The position numbers were made by a program, and so were the translations under genes. A stretch of 64,000 bases of DNA. Source: Neurospora intermedia (lineage: Eukaryota; Ascomycota; Sordariomycetes; Sordariales; Sordariaceae). Location: the NCBI GenBank assembly GCA_037102815.1, contig BTPP01000005.1:744001-808000 (forward strand), in the 5' to 3' direction. Shown piece after piece: positions 1-10,218 of this stretch (position 1 is the stretch's first letter; every line of letters starts with the position of its first letter). Below the pieces are notes generated by a model. It saw only the letters and a list, made by a program, of their open reading frames with translations, did not search any database and was not told the DNA's origin.

Positions 1-3000
1 TGGTTTGACTACATCTCATCCCCTGAATACTGTCAGGTGGTGATACCACGCTAACGTCAGTCTTACGAAAGTTATACGTACCATATGTTCAATCTTCTTG
101 TTTACTCTAATTCCTATTTCAACCTCATCCTCGAATTCGTTCATAAAACTCGCCCGGAAAAGCGCCTGGCTGGCATTCATTTGGAATCAGAGCGTGCAGT
201 GCAAAGCGTGATAGTATTGACGAAAAGGGAACACATAAGCACACTGACATCACAGCAATGAGAGCCTCAGACCATACCTGGTACGTAACGGTTTTAACGT
301 TTGCGGGATCGGGTAACGCAACCGTTCGTGTTTTCAGCCGCTCCGGTTCCAGCCACAATACTGCAGCGTACCGCCTCTTGGTTGCGCACCCGGATGGGCG
401 AAGAGGAATTCCCCGGCCCTGTGCCATTCGTCAGGAGCAATGTTTAAGTTCCTCCCGTGGATGACAGCAGCCGTCGCAGCTGCCAATGCCACGGAACTGC
501 AGAACTGTGTAGTGTAACTCTCGTACCTTGATTGCCTGGCCTATATCCCACGCGCCCGGGTCAATACAATATGCTTCATCTGGCCTCACTACTTGGTTTT
601 CTCTTGACGTTATTTTGCTCAAAAGAGAAGGCATCCCCAGATTTACGTGACCAGGGGCATCCAATCACAAGTTGCACCCCCTGCAGTATGTATAGTAGCC
701 AGGACCGCGGACAAATGGTCCGGCACGGAGCTAACAGTGTCCATATCGCTGGTGCAACCAATTATAACGGCCCTCTCCTCTTTTCTTCTTTTCTTCAATC
801 GTCTGATCTCCCATTCTCCATGTGGACAAGATCAACCTTGATCGATCTGTTGGCAAGAGATCGATCTCGATCTGGGATGCGACCTCGAATTGACACCGTG
901 TTTGCCTAGACCCTTCTTGGCCTAATGCTTGGAAAGCATCCATCTCTTATTCCCAACAGAAAATATTCGTCCATAAATTGCATAACTTTATGCACTCTCT
1001 AGGAACCTCTCTCAATAAGGCGGTCTATGTCGAAGCCAAGGATCGACGAACGCAAAACCGGACACACAGTCCTGAACATGGCAACCAACCAATCCAAGAG
1101 GACAGCCTGTGAAACGTGCCAAACCTCCAAAAGTCATACGACGGTGCATACAATTATGATCGTCAGGGTCGCACGGCATTCAGACAGTATCCGATTGCGC
1201 CGTTTGTCCCTCTTGGCGGGACGCACCAAACAGCAACAACACTTTTACACTACTGTGTAGAAGCCTGATGCAGACGCACGCCACGAATCCGAATCTGTCG
1301 AGGTCGTTCATGATCATAACCCTTTACGGCTTGTTTGCCAGCCCAAGTCCTTGGAAATGTTGCAAGACGAGATTCCGATGGCAACATTTTTTTCGGGCTT
1401 CTTGTTTGTAGTCAATATCACCTTGATAGACTCTGCGAATGCAGGAAGCAGAAATTGTGTTGACGGATGACTGAGTACTCCATTGTCATAGGAGTTGCGC
1501 ACTTCCACTGTGATGCTGCCAACAGGGGCAACTCTTCACATCTTTTTCTGTCCACCTGAAGGCGCAGTTGGGCTCAGCTGGAAATTGGACAAGGACCTGT
1601 TTGTCCATTTACAGAAGTCTTGAGCTGAATGTTGTCATCCGCTCTCAACCTAACTCTGCGTTGTTCGGATCGCCGCATTGTGGTCTGTAAGTAGGCTGTT
1701 GTCACCGCAGGTAGTGGGTCTTATGCGAACATACCTACCTCTAGTCTTGGAGTCCTGACAGTACGTATCATTGGCCCGACAGGCGGTATGAACAAGAAAA
1801 GGTGTCTGGACACGCTTATACACTCCCAAACCAAACCTAGCGAGTGTCCGAACTTTGTTTTCACACCACTTCCTCAACCAGATGTGATGCCCATTGAAGT
1901 CCAAAATCTTGTCTCACACTTTCACAACAGAGAGCAATTGCCCCACCAGCTGTTTGTTGCCTGTTTCGGACAAAGCATCCGACAAGACACTGAACAACCA
2001 GATCCCGTTCCCCCGATAGAGACGCTGATCGTTCTTTGGTGTGTAGGGAAGTGAACATCACGCGGACAATGGACTTGTAGCTCCTGAATCGCCCTCCCCA
2101 ATCCTGTATATACCTGCCACAAAGTCCTCCATTCAAGCCTTCACTACCTGTTCCGTCAGCAACGAGCAAGCATCATGACTGACAGCTATAGCCACACGAC
2201 TCCTTGGCTGAAAGGTCTATTCGCTCGCGTTACTCCCGTCTTCTCGAGCCATGGCTGGTGTTGCATGATCATTTTGGGAAAAAGTCGTTCATGATGATGA
2301 GCCACTCACCCACCCACTTACACACGAAGCGTCGTCACGCCGGGCCGTTCTCCAGACCAAGAAGACCTGGGATGCTGATCAAGTTTTCCTGCGTGCGGTG
2401 GTGCATCGGACGGGTCGGAATCTCGTTCAGCCTCCAAGCCTCGCTCAAGGTAAAGAAGACAGGAGCTTCGGGAGGTTGTAGCCGCCTCCAAATCCGAGAG
2501 GCCCGGCATGTTGAAGGCCGTGACAGGGCATGTCAACCAAGGAATTGGATAGAGTTCAATATTTTGGTTCCCAGTAGAGATACTTCCGGCGCGTAGACTC
2601 CCTAACGCTTACCCTCCGCCTCAGCCGTTCGTTTTCTCCATGTTGGGAAAGACCTTCGTCGGCTGCACATGACTGTCCGTTTCAAGACAATAGTTTCGAA
2701 TCGTCAACGTCATAGTATCTCTCGCCAAGTTGGCGGTTAAGGTTGCACATGACAGCAATGCTCATTACCAGATCAGCTAGGTTCTGGTCGTTGTATCTTC
2801 TTTCTCAAGCCTCGAGGGAGTGGACCGTAGTCGGCGAGGATACCTGGTTGTTTTGCAGACGTGTTAAGGTGAGGCGTAAAAGGAGGGAAAGCGGGCGGCG
2901 GCCGCTAAGGCGCAGGCGCGTGCCCGTAGGAATGAACAAAAGGACACTATCGGAAGAAGACCAGGTTCAGTTGTGTTGTTGGCGGGACTGGTCGCTCAAC

Positions 3001-3426
3001 TCAATGCCACCCGAAGTTTTGCCTCTTCGCAAACAACTGAATTGAGGCCCAAAGCATCAATGTCAGGGTAGAAATTCGTACCTTCCCAATCCTAATGAAG
3101 TTTAGTGGTTCTCCTGCCTTCTTTCCTTCCACAAAGGACGCAGGAAACAAATCGTTAAAAGAGGAGAAGTGCAGAGCACCAATCACCACTCTCCACTCTG
3201 CCAAGCAAGGACATCCGGCCTTCAGGTTTGCAAGCGCCAGGACCACGTCACTTTACTCCACCATAGGTGGCTGTGCCTGCCCTGGTTCGCTTGTCTAACT
3301 GGCCCAATGCTCTGTCGGCTTGCCCACCAATTTTCGAGATTCCCTTTTTTTTTTTACCCCTTCATAAACCTACCTGCCGGACGGATTAGCAACAACCAAC
3401 TACGACAGCTGAGCAACAGTTGTACA
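1..3426. other. Gene-poor leading stretch
   Basis: No reading frame here reads like a conserved protein. The short open frames on both strands lack family motifs and convincing splice partners. I see no long direct or inverted repeat. A short T-run lies near 3345-3355, just before the tRNA gene. Best described as intergenic, or as too diverged to read by eye. Confidence 0.5.
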
Positions 3427-3523
3427 TCTTCCGTAGTATAGTGGTCAGTATGTGAGCTTGTCAAGCTTGAACATCAATCAGTTCGATTCGCTCGAGACCC
3501 GGGTTCAATTCCCGGCGGGAGAG
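3427..3523 (+). tRNA. trnD-GTC: tRNA-Asp (anticodon GTC) with a 25-nt intron
   Basis: Decodes GAC/GAU. A full cloverleaf can be drawn. The acceptor arm TCTTCCG (3427-3433) pairs with CGGGAGA (3516-3522), with one G-U pair, and G3523 is the discriminator base. The D-arm holds TAGTGGT. The anticodon stem TGAGC (3453-3457) pairs with GCTCG (3490-3494). The loop TTGTCA...C carries anticodon GTC at 3460-3462. The T-arm is CCGGG/TTCAATT/CCCGG (3499-3515). The 25 bases at 3464-3488 must be an intron at the canonical 37/38 position, because the loop closes to TTGTCAC without them. A and B box promoters are internal. A pol III terminator follows. Confidence 0.93.
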
Positions 3524-3535
3524 ACCATATTCTAC

Positions 3536-3542
3536 TTTTTTT
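3536..3542 (+). terminator. RNA polymerase III terminator of tRNA-Asp
   Basis: A run of seven T residues starts 13 bases after the last tRNA base, the usual pol III stop signal. Confidence 0.75.
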
Positions 3543-4480
3543 GCACCTTCTTCTCTTGTTTTCTTTTTTCTGGTATGGTCTTCTTCGTAGTTAGGTGTAT
3601 TGTATGTATGTTCACTTGCAAGATTAATGTTTTGACCATAGTACTTTTTGTTTTGTACCTGCTGTATGTTCGTAATGTTGAAATGTAATGTGATTTTCAG
3701 TTGACAAGTTGTTTTACAAAAACGAACATGTATGTACACTTCAGTTAGTTTCGTGAACAAAACAGTAGGACCATAAAGTCAACAACGTTCAAAGTTTAGT
3801 ACTATAATAAACATCTGACTTTACAGAAATGATAAGTGCATAACACAGTTTGGAAAATTAATGAGAGAATGTTCGCCCAGCAATCAATAATTCAGTGTCC
3901 TTTAAAGCATCGAACTTTCAGAGTTCAGATCACCCTGTCCTTTGCAAGGTACCTAGCTTCTAGGTCATTCCCAGACACAACTGACATAAGCTACGTGCCG
4001 CGAGCTGAGATATCTCCTACCTTTCTACCTCTCATTCTAGCTTTGTCATGCTGCACTGAAGAAAAACTGTCTTTGGATTTCTTGATCACCTCAAAGTAGA
4101 CATATCACGACGGTCATACTTAGTAGGTATCAATGACGAACAATCTGAACAATGTTCGTCCTGATCAACCTGTTGTAGCCAGCCAGAATGTCTATGCTGA
4201 CAACGCTCTCTTGATCAACACCATGAACGGATGTATGTAGCTGGATTGTCAGGGAACGAGACAACACAACGTCGACCCCAAGGATCGAGAATACTCGCAA
4301 TTTCCACACTGTTTTCGCTTTGTGAAAGCGCGACTCTACGAGAGATAAGACAGCAAGACTAAAGCCACAGATCAAGGTAATATCAAGTGTAAGGAAGGAG
4401 AACGAAGGCATCACGAATCTGGTCAGACATATGTGTCAGATCTGCCACTCGTCGCCGCCTTCTCAGTCCGTAAACAACAG
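3543..4480. other. AT-leaning intergenic stretch
   Basis: Downstream of the tRNA the sequence is AT-rich with short T and A runs. I see no gene-like frame, RNA fold or repeat in it. Confidence 0.5.
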
Positions 4481-4555
4481 CCTATCGATAAGAAGATAAT
4501 GTCTACCTATCGATAAGAGGACAATGCTTACCTATCGATAAGGATAAGAACCATC
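4481..4555 (+). repeat. Three tandem 25-bp units, each with a TATCGATA palindrome (GATA-type sites)
   Basis: The 12-mer CCTATCGATAAG starts at 4481, 4506 and 4531, exactly 25 bp apart, and the sequence between copies is partly conserved. Each unit contains overlapping, oppositely oriented GATA sites (TATC/GATA), and more GATA cores lie in the spacers of units 1 and 3. In filamentous fungi GATA sites bind nitrogen (NIT2/AreA), light (white collar) or iron (SRE) regulators. Which one, if any, acts here is not visible. The array lies about 170-230 bp upstream of a TATA-like box. Confidence 0.7.
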
Positions 4556-4680
4556 CGAGGTCCGCACCTGGAGGTAGGTATCATGGGTGTTCCATCCCAT
4601 TGGCCAGTGGCCGGTCCGCCGGTAACCCATGTAAAACCCATCCAGCCATGCTATGCCACGACAGCACAGCGTTTAGCGGC

Positions 4681-4707
4681 GGACCAATGTCAAAAAGACA
4701 TCGGTCC
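4681..4707. promoter_or_regulatory. Inverted repeat with CCAAT core just upstream of a TATA box
   Basis: The 11-base arm at 4681-4691 (GGACCAATGTC) is the reverse complement of 4697-4707 with one mismatch, around a five-A spacer. The left arm contains CCAAT. Its ends form GGACC/GGTCC half-sites, as some zinc-cluster regulators prefer. It sits 8 bp before the TATA-like CTATAAAT. Confidence 0.5.
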
Positions 4708-4714
4708 TTCTCTA

Positions 4715-4722
4715 CTATAAAT
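4715..4722 (+). promoter_or_regulatory. TATA-like box (CTATAAAT)
   Basis: Good match to a TATA box, about 120 bp ahead of the first ATG codons (4819, 4837, 4886). With the inverted repeat and GATA array upstream it makes the best promoter-like block in the first 10 kb. Confidence 0.45.
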
Positions 4723-4885
4723 CCCAACTACCTCATGTAAATCACCGGTTCATGCGTTGCTTTTCATTTAGGAGCAGCCTTACTGATCAGCGCTCAATTG
4801 TCTAAAGTAAATCCTCCTGATGGTGGAAGACTGACCATGACCATGCCCATTATAAACGGCTGGACAACAGCTATGAGGAGCAGGA

Positions 4886-5017
4886 ATGAGTCCGAGAGGA
4901 ATCATGCCTCAATGTATCGCCTTTAATCGCTGGTGGCGACACGACCAATGCAGGACTGAACGAGATCCTACAGAACCTTGGGATCCTTGTTCCATCTGTC
5001 CCAACCATTGCAAATGA
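4886..5017 (+). CDS. Small cysteine/tryptophan-rich ORF, 43 aa, hypothetical
   Basis: A 43-codon frame with five cysteines, including CSICPNHC near the C-terminus, and a WW pair. A stop codon lies four codons upstream, so the start is fixed. No signal peptide is visible. It lies 160 bp downstream of the TATA-like box. The same DNA also reads open in another frame over 4910-5050, giving a protein-like string that includes GGDTTNAGLNEILQNLG, so the true product, or even coding status, is unclear. I recognise no family. Confidence 0.25.
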   Translation: MSPRGIMPQCIAFNRWWRHDQCRTERDPTEPWDPCSICPNHCK

Positions 5018-5689
5018 GAGTGGTGATGACATCCCTGTTCTTGAGCGTGGACAATAACATCCTCATGGTGATGGCGCGCTGGATAAACCAGGTCTCATGG
5101 GCTTCAGGCTGGGCCTCTTCGTTGGGCTCAGCGACAGTGCCGAAGACATAATCCGTGAAACTGAGGCAGTCGAGTTCGGCCTAGAGGCGCTCTCGAGGTT
5201 GACGAGGCAGGATATAGAGAAAAACATGTTGGCGGTGGTGATGAGGACACAACGGTGCCTTTGTTTGAGGTTGGGACGGGACGAGGGACAAATGTTGAGA
5301 TATATTTACCTTCTCCAGCGTCCCGCCTTCTAGTCTTGAAGTTAGGCGAACGAACTAACGTCGAAAACCTTTATTTCCTCCCGGCCAGTCGCGTGAATTA
5401 CCATCTCGTGAATCATGACCGTCTTTGCGGTGAGTATTAGACGCTCGCGAGCAACTTGTGATCAACTGCTTAACCGCTGGCTGTGAGAATATTTGACTCT
5501 AATCTGTATAAAGATGCGCAAGGCTTCAGCGTTCGAGGTCCGGATATCTACAATCCTACAGGTCAACGATCACCATACGTCTGAGCAACACCATCACCCA
5601 TAACCACAAAGACAACCTCCACCGCAATCTTTACCACAAACTCACTCCAACAACAACCCCAAGCAAATATCAAACACACCACACAAGAA
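5018..5689. pseudogene. Possible decayed gene, frames unresolved
   Basis: Several overlapping frames on the plus strand look protein-like but are interrupted. One, from 5097 to 5333, gives 78 residues starting MGFRLGLFVGLSDSAED. Another, from 5255 to 5440, contains two similar segments (TNVEIYLPSPAS and TNVENLYFLPAS) that may be a small internal duplication. No splice pattern joins them clearly and I do not recognise a family. It could equally be non-coding. Confidence 0.2.
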
Positions 5690-5928
5690 TGTGTCTCTAC
5701 TTCCACTACCACGGTTTCTTTGCCTGCGGATGTGAAATCCACCCCGGCTTCGTCGCCCTTTGCAACTACAACTGCCACCCCTCCCAACGCCAACGAGCCC
5801 CCTTATCTAGGGACGCGTATGGACAAGTGTTCCACAGCTTTGGCGAGATGTGTCCCGAGTGTTATCGGGATGGGTGGGATCATGTGAGGGGAAGAGGGTG
5901 GGTAAGGAGGTTGGGACCTAAGTTGTAG
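5690..5928 (+). CDS. Small Cys/His-rich protein, 79 aa, hypothetical
   Basis: A single-exon frame of 79 residues. Eight cysteines are arranged as C2, C13-x-C15, C25, C29, then CPEC near 55-58, with histidines between (HYHGFFACGC at the N-terminus). The CxC and CxxC pairs plus histidines suggest metal binding, and such short intracellular Cys/His proteins are common in filamentous ascomycetes. There is no signal peptide or membrane segment. The ATG follows an A-rich, CA-rich leader typical of fungal start sites. The alternative is a chance ORF, but the regular cysteine spacing argues for a gene. Confidence 0.45.
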
Positions 5929-8039
5929 GTACCCATTCGGCCCACTAAGGAGATAATGACTGAGAGATGAGAGAAGTGGCAAGTTTCTAGCGGGGCTGGG
6001 GAGGAAGAGAGACGTTGACGGAATGAAGGATATGGAGTAGTGAGGTGGATGGATGGAAGGTTGGTTGGGTGAAGGTTTAATTTACACTGAGAAAGTGGCT
6101 GCGGAGAGGACTGGATATGGCTGGGGTCACCTTTCTATAAGGTACCCGCCGGAATGGGAGCTTGGGTGGAAGTAACTGGATACTGAAATGGAGAAAGATA
6201 ACCGCTAGCGGCACCAACAGGCACTGTGAGAACAAAAGGGACGAGTAGCCAAACGGCACTACCGTGATCCCATATACCCTGTAAACCCTGAGAGATCCGA
6301 ACGGACAGGTATCGTGAAGGACTCGCGGCATAAGCTACCAGTAGTGTCCTCGGTGCGTATCGCCAAGGCCTTCTGATGCTGCTGAACTTTATCAACGAAA
6401 CTGAAGGAAACCTGGTCTTGAGTCTGCATCAGAAGGTGTCCTCACAATCAGAAAGACGTGAAGTGAAGTGAGGTAGCCACGCTAGCGAAATGCTCAAGTC
6501 GACAAAGTTCCGAACGTGAGTTTGATCCTCCACCTTGTCAGCGCGGCAACTAGACGCGACCCCGCGGGTTGGATGTTGGGAAGGGTGACCGGAACTGAGA
6601 CGTGGTCTGACAATAACATGCACGACACTTGCCGCGTGACAACGAAGACAGGTCATGAATTGTCAGCGATGGGTTCAAGGGGTTGGCCACGAGGAGTTCG
6701 CCATGTGTCTTCAGTAATCAGTATGGTGATTTCGCCAGTATTTGTGCTGACCCGTGGACGGCACCGATGTTCGGTTCGGCTCACTTCCGTAAGGCTGGGA
6801 AGGAACCGTGCCGCCACGTTTATTGATCCAACCACAAGTTACGGCAGCACACCCAAAATCGAGCCGTCTTACCTCAGAAGCGTGGCTGCCCGCTAGACCA
6901 AGCCACCGAAATGGGCTGCGGCATACATCTACCAAAGTGTGGTAGTGCTGTGAGGATAAACTTGGCACTCCTGGCCAGAAGATATGTGGTTCAGAAATAT
7001 GGTTAATGAACATGGTTCGGGGTAATTTCGCCTCGAACGATAACAGTGAAAAGGGGGCGAAAAAGAAGAAACTAGCACCCAACAGTTCCGAAGTGGGCAC
7101 ACTTGGAACAGACACAGAGAAATCCTGAAGATACTGTGGAACAAGCCCCCAATCGACCCCGGATTTGGCAGGTGATGGAGACAAGTTAACGGCCATGCCA
7201 CAGATGGACAAACGTGGTGACACAAGGCCCATTGTGGTCAGCAATCCACGCGGTTGCGCTTAGCTCCCTCAAGCCCAAACCAATCGGAAGACGAGATGGT
7301 GATATGCATTGCGCTTATGTGTGTAAGATGGCGGCCTGAAATAAAACCAGCCAAGTCGCACGGCAGTGACGGGGCGAGTTTTTGAGGTCGACTTTCCCTT
7401 TCTGCTCATCCAAGGGTTGCAGTGAGCCGGTAGGGCTGTAAGATGCATGCGCATGGCTCGAACCATGGCGCCCTCAAACAACAGGTAGAAACCTTGGGTT
7501 CCCAATCAGGTAAAGCTCGTGGGCAAACTGGCTTTCCGATGGTGTAGGTGTTTTGTCGGTGATTGGCCGAGTGGCCGCGTGTTTTGCGTGCAGAACAGCA
7601 GTAGCGCTAGAGATATTCAGATCCACGTTGAAGACGCACACCTATTGCCGATGAACAAGACAAGCTGGTCATATGGCTGTTGTCAGAATGGAAGCCGAGT
7701 TCTAATTGCGAGAATTGTACTACTCGAGCCAGCACCAAGTTCGAGGTACGCCATTTGAGGCATGGTTTGGTGTAGAGAGATGGGGGCCTCACGAGCCCCG
7801 GTGCTTTCTTTCTGGGTAGGGGGATCGTCGACGCCTATTGTCATCCATACAAGTCGGGGTCTTCGGGATTCGATGCAGTAAGTAGCTGCCTTGACCAACA
7901 GATAAAAGCCATGCTGCCCTGGTTGTACTGCAGCATCATCAGCGCTCAACACAAGGAGGGCCACTCGGAAAAGAAGTATTGCCCATCTATTACCTCAACT
8001 TGACATTCTCAGAGGAGAATTATTGAAGTTTCGCTCACA
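5929..8039. other. Gene-poor stretch
   Basis: Open frames up to 177 codons occur on the minus strand (6711-7244), but they lack recognisable motifs and credible context. No repeats longer than a few tens of bases and no RNA gene were seen. Confidence 0.4.
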
Positions 8040-8329
8040 ATGCCCAAAAGCAAACAGTAAGACTTATATTCTTACCCTAACTTCCTCTTGGCCCCCCAAC
8101 AAGTCTCGCTGACGATAACTGACATGGCCTCGACAGAAGCAACTCGTCTGCTGGAAAATCGGATGAGCACGGGAGAGATGCCCGACTCGAAATGTTCCAG
8201 ATAGAAGAGAGACAGGAGGGCAATATTCTTGTGCGGGTGCCACACAGACCTCGGAAACCGCGGGAGACTCGGCGGACTATGGCGAGGGAGATTCGACGCA
8301 TCATGGAGCCCTTTGATATGCCCAGGTAG
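8040..8329 (+). CDS. Small basic/acidic protein, 69 aa, two exons, hypothetical
   Basis: Exons 8040-8056 (17 nt, encoding MPKSK and two-thirds of a Q codon) and 8137-8329. The 80-nt intron starts GTAAGA, has CTAAC and GATAACTGAC-like branch candidates and ends CGACAG, and the join keeps frame. The product is 69 residues and highly charged, for example LEMFQIEERQEG and RPRKPRETRRTMAREIRR. It ends MEPFDMPR. The clustering of charges and the clean splice sites suggest a real gene. No known family is recognised. Its last 29 bases overlap a possible minus-strand gene. Confidence 0.45.
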
Positions 8330-8977
8330 TAAGGGATGATGGTTCCTTTTCGAATGGCTGAGGTTCGAATAACATGGGTGTCGAAGCTTGCAAATTTGCC
8401 TGGTATAATCTGCGTTCGCTCATGGTGGGAGGATGGGAGGCAACCTGGCCGATAGACGACGGTATGTGCAGCAGACCGTGTTGTTCATAACAGGGTTGAA
8501 CACAACGTTCGAAATGCGACACTCCAGTTGATATCCTTCAGCAATTGATGTTGGCGATCCTCTTGTGCCTTGTTCTGTTGTTGCTGACTGGAAGTTGACA
8601 TGGTCTGCGCTGACGAGTTCACCTCCAGCTCCGCGCCCGTGTAGGGTTCATGGAAATCGAAATGAGCATGTTGACTTATCGACAAGAGGTGGTCGAAGGC
8701 CGCGTGAAGTCGGATGGCATTGAACCTCCAAGATACGAGTTGGAGACGGAGTTCATCTGTTGTTGTTGCGAACACTGCAGGGAAGAAAATGTAAGCCTAA
8801 ACTGAAGCTGAAGGACACCTGGACACTTTCAATTTCGAGGCTGCCTGAATTTGGACCGAATTCTCTGCCCGGTCGGTGCCTTGCGCCTTCCCTCAAAACC
8901 GCCAACTTCAAGGTGATTCGGTGAGGATAGGTACCGCTAATGATGACATCCAGGGAAGGAACAGAGGACCGGACTCA
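8301..8977 (-). CDS. Possible multi-exon hypothetical gene, exact model uncertain
   Basis: Three minus-strand segments read like protein. About 8977-8835 contains DVIISGTYPHRITLKLAVL. About 8777-8530 contains ELRLQLVSWRFNAIRLHAAF and FDFHEPYTGAELEVNSS. 8522-8301 ends in FEPQPFEKEPSSLTTWAYQ. A pyrimidine-rich acceptor ending CCCTGCAG lies before the second segment and a GTGTCC donor at the end of the first, giving a phase-compatible intron of about 50 nt. The second and third segments could join through a GTGTCG donor. No ATG is seen for the first segment, so the 5' end is missing or wrong. No family recognised. Confidence 0.25.
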
Positions 8978-10218
8978 ACACTGCAGTGATGCCGCCTTCG
9001 ATATGTTCATGGTGTGTTTGTCGGGGTGCAGTGGCCTCTTCCCGTTCCCTAATTCTGCTCCTTGTACTCGCTGTGTTTTACATGGACGGCAATGGATGAG
9101 GTGCGACGTCAATGATGTGCTACAAAAAAAGGCATTTGACGAGATGGTGGTGTAGCAGAATGACGGCTATTGTCAACATCCTTGGTCCAAGATGCGGAGA
9201 TCTGGCGGTGATGATGATGATCCTTGTCTTTGGCGGTTTGGATGAAACATTGAAACACGTGGAGTTGTTTGTTCAGCAGGGCTGTCGCGTGAGACGGATC
9301 ACATGGGCTACAGGTTAATCACAGCTATGGTTGGTTTGGACCGTGTCTGCCAGCAATGAGAATGGATATTCTGTAGCGTACCCCTTGTTATCGGCCGCTC
9401 TTACCCCTGTCCAGGGAAGGGCACGGCTACCTACCCCTCAGGATCCCCTGCCCTCTTCTTGCCATGTGCTCACTTTCAGGCGCTCCTCTGAGCTAAGCGG
9501 ATATCATGTGCTGTTACCGCGCCCAGCCATCACTAACAGTAACAGCCTGAACATTGCAAGCTAAGGTATTAGTACGATCTGCTAGAACCAACAGTGATGG
9601 CGAAATGCAAAACAAGGGAAGCGAGGTCAGGAGCCCACCGCAGCGGCTGGCAGCCCAACTGGAGCCGTTGCCATGGCCTGCGCCTCCACTTTGGCTTCCA
9701 TTTGGCGATACAAGTTCCAATCCACTGCAATTATAGTCCCCGACTTGTCAGCGAGAGACCACTACCAACGACGGGACATCCGTCCTCAACGCAGTTCCAT
9801 AGGATTTGTCCATCATCAACAAACACAACCTCCCGCATTCTCAAAAGCTTGTTTCTAGACAAGACACCTACTACTGTCCGCCACCATATCCTGATGCGCC
9901 GCCCTGATTGAGACGGCCAGCAACATCAGTCGTCGCCAGCATCTTGAAGGGCTTTTTGTCATCCCGTCAAACCGATTCACTATCTCTTTATTTGAAGCGA
10001 CCAAGACCCTGTCGCCAAACGCCCCCGGCCCGGTCTAGACGTAGCTCCCGCCATCTACGCGCCGTCGAATCTCCCATCTCTGCCCAACATCTGCTAGAGG
10101 TGCCGACCCGACAACACAAGCCATCCCGCCTGACGTGATCTCCTTTTTGCGACACGACCATTTGCCCTGAACATCACAAGCTCTATCACATCCATCAGAC
10201 AGCAAGGCAGCGCAGCAC
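8978..10218. other. Intergenic and leader region of the Bud6 gene
   Basis: The last several hundred bases are C-rich with many short ATG-led frames, as expected of a 5' leader. No separate gene is supported. Confidence 0.5.

Noticed and set aside
6711-7244. 177-codon minus-strand frame
   Set aside because: No start context, motif or splice support. Its composition resembles random intergenic DNA.
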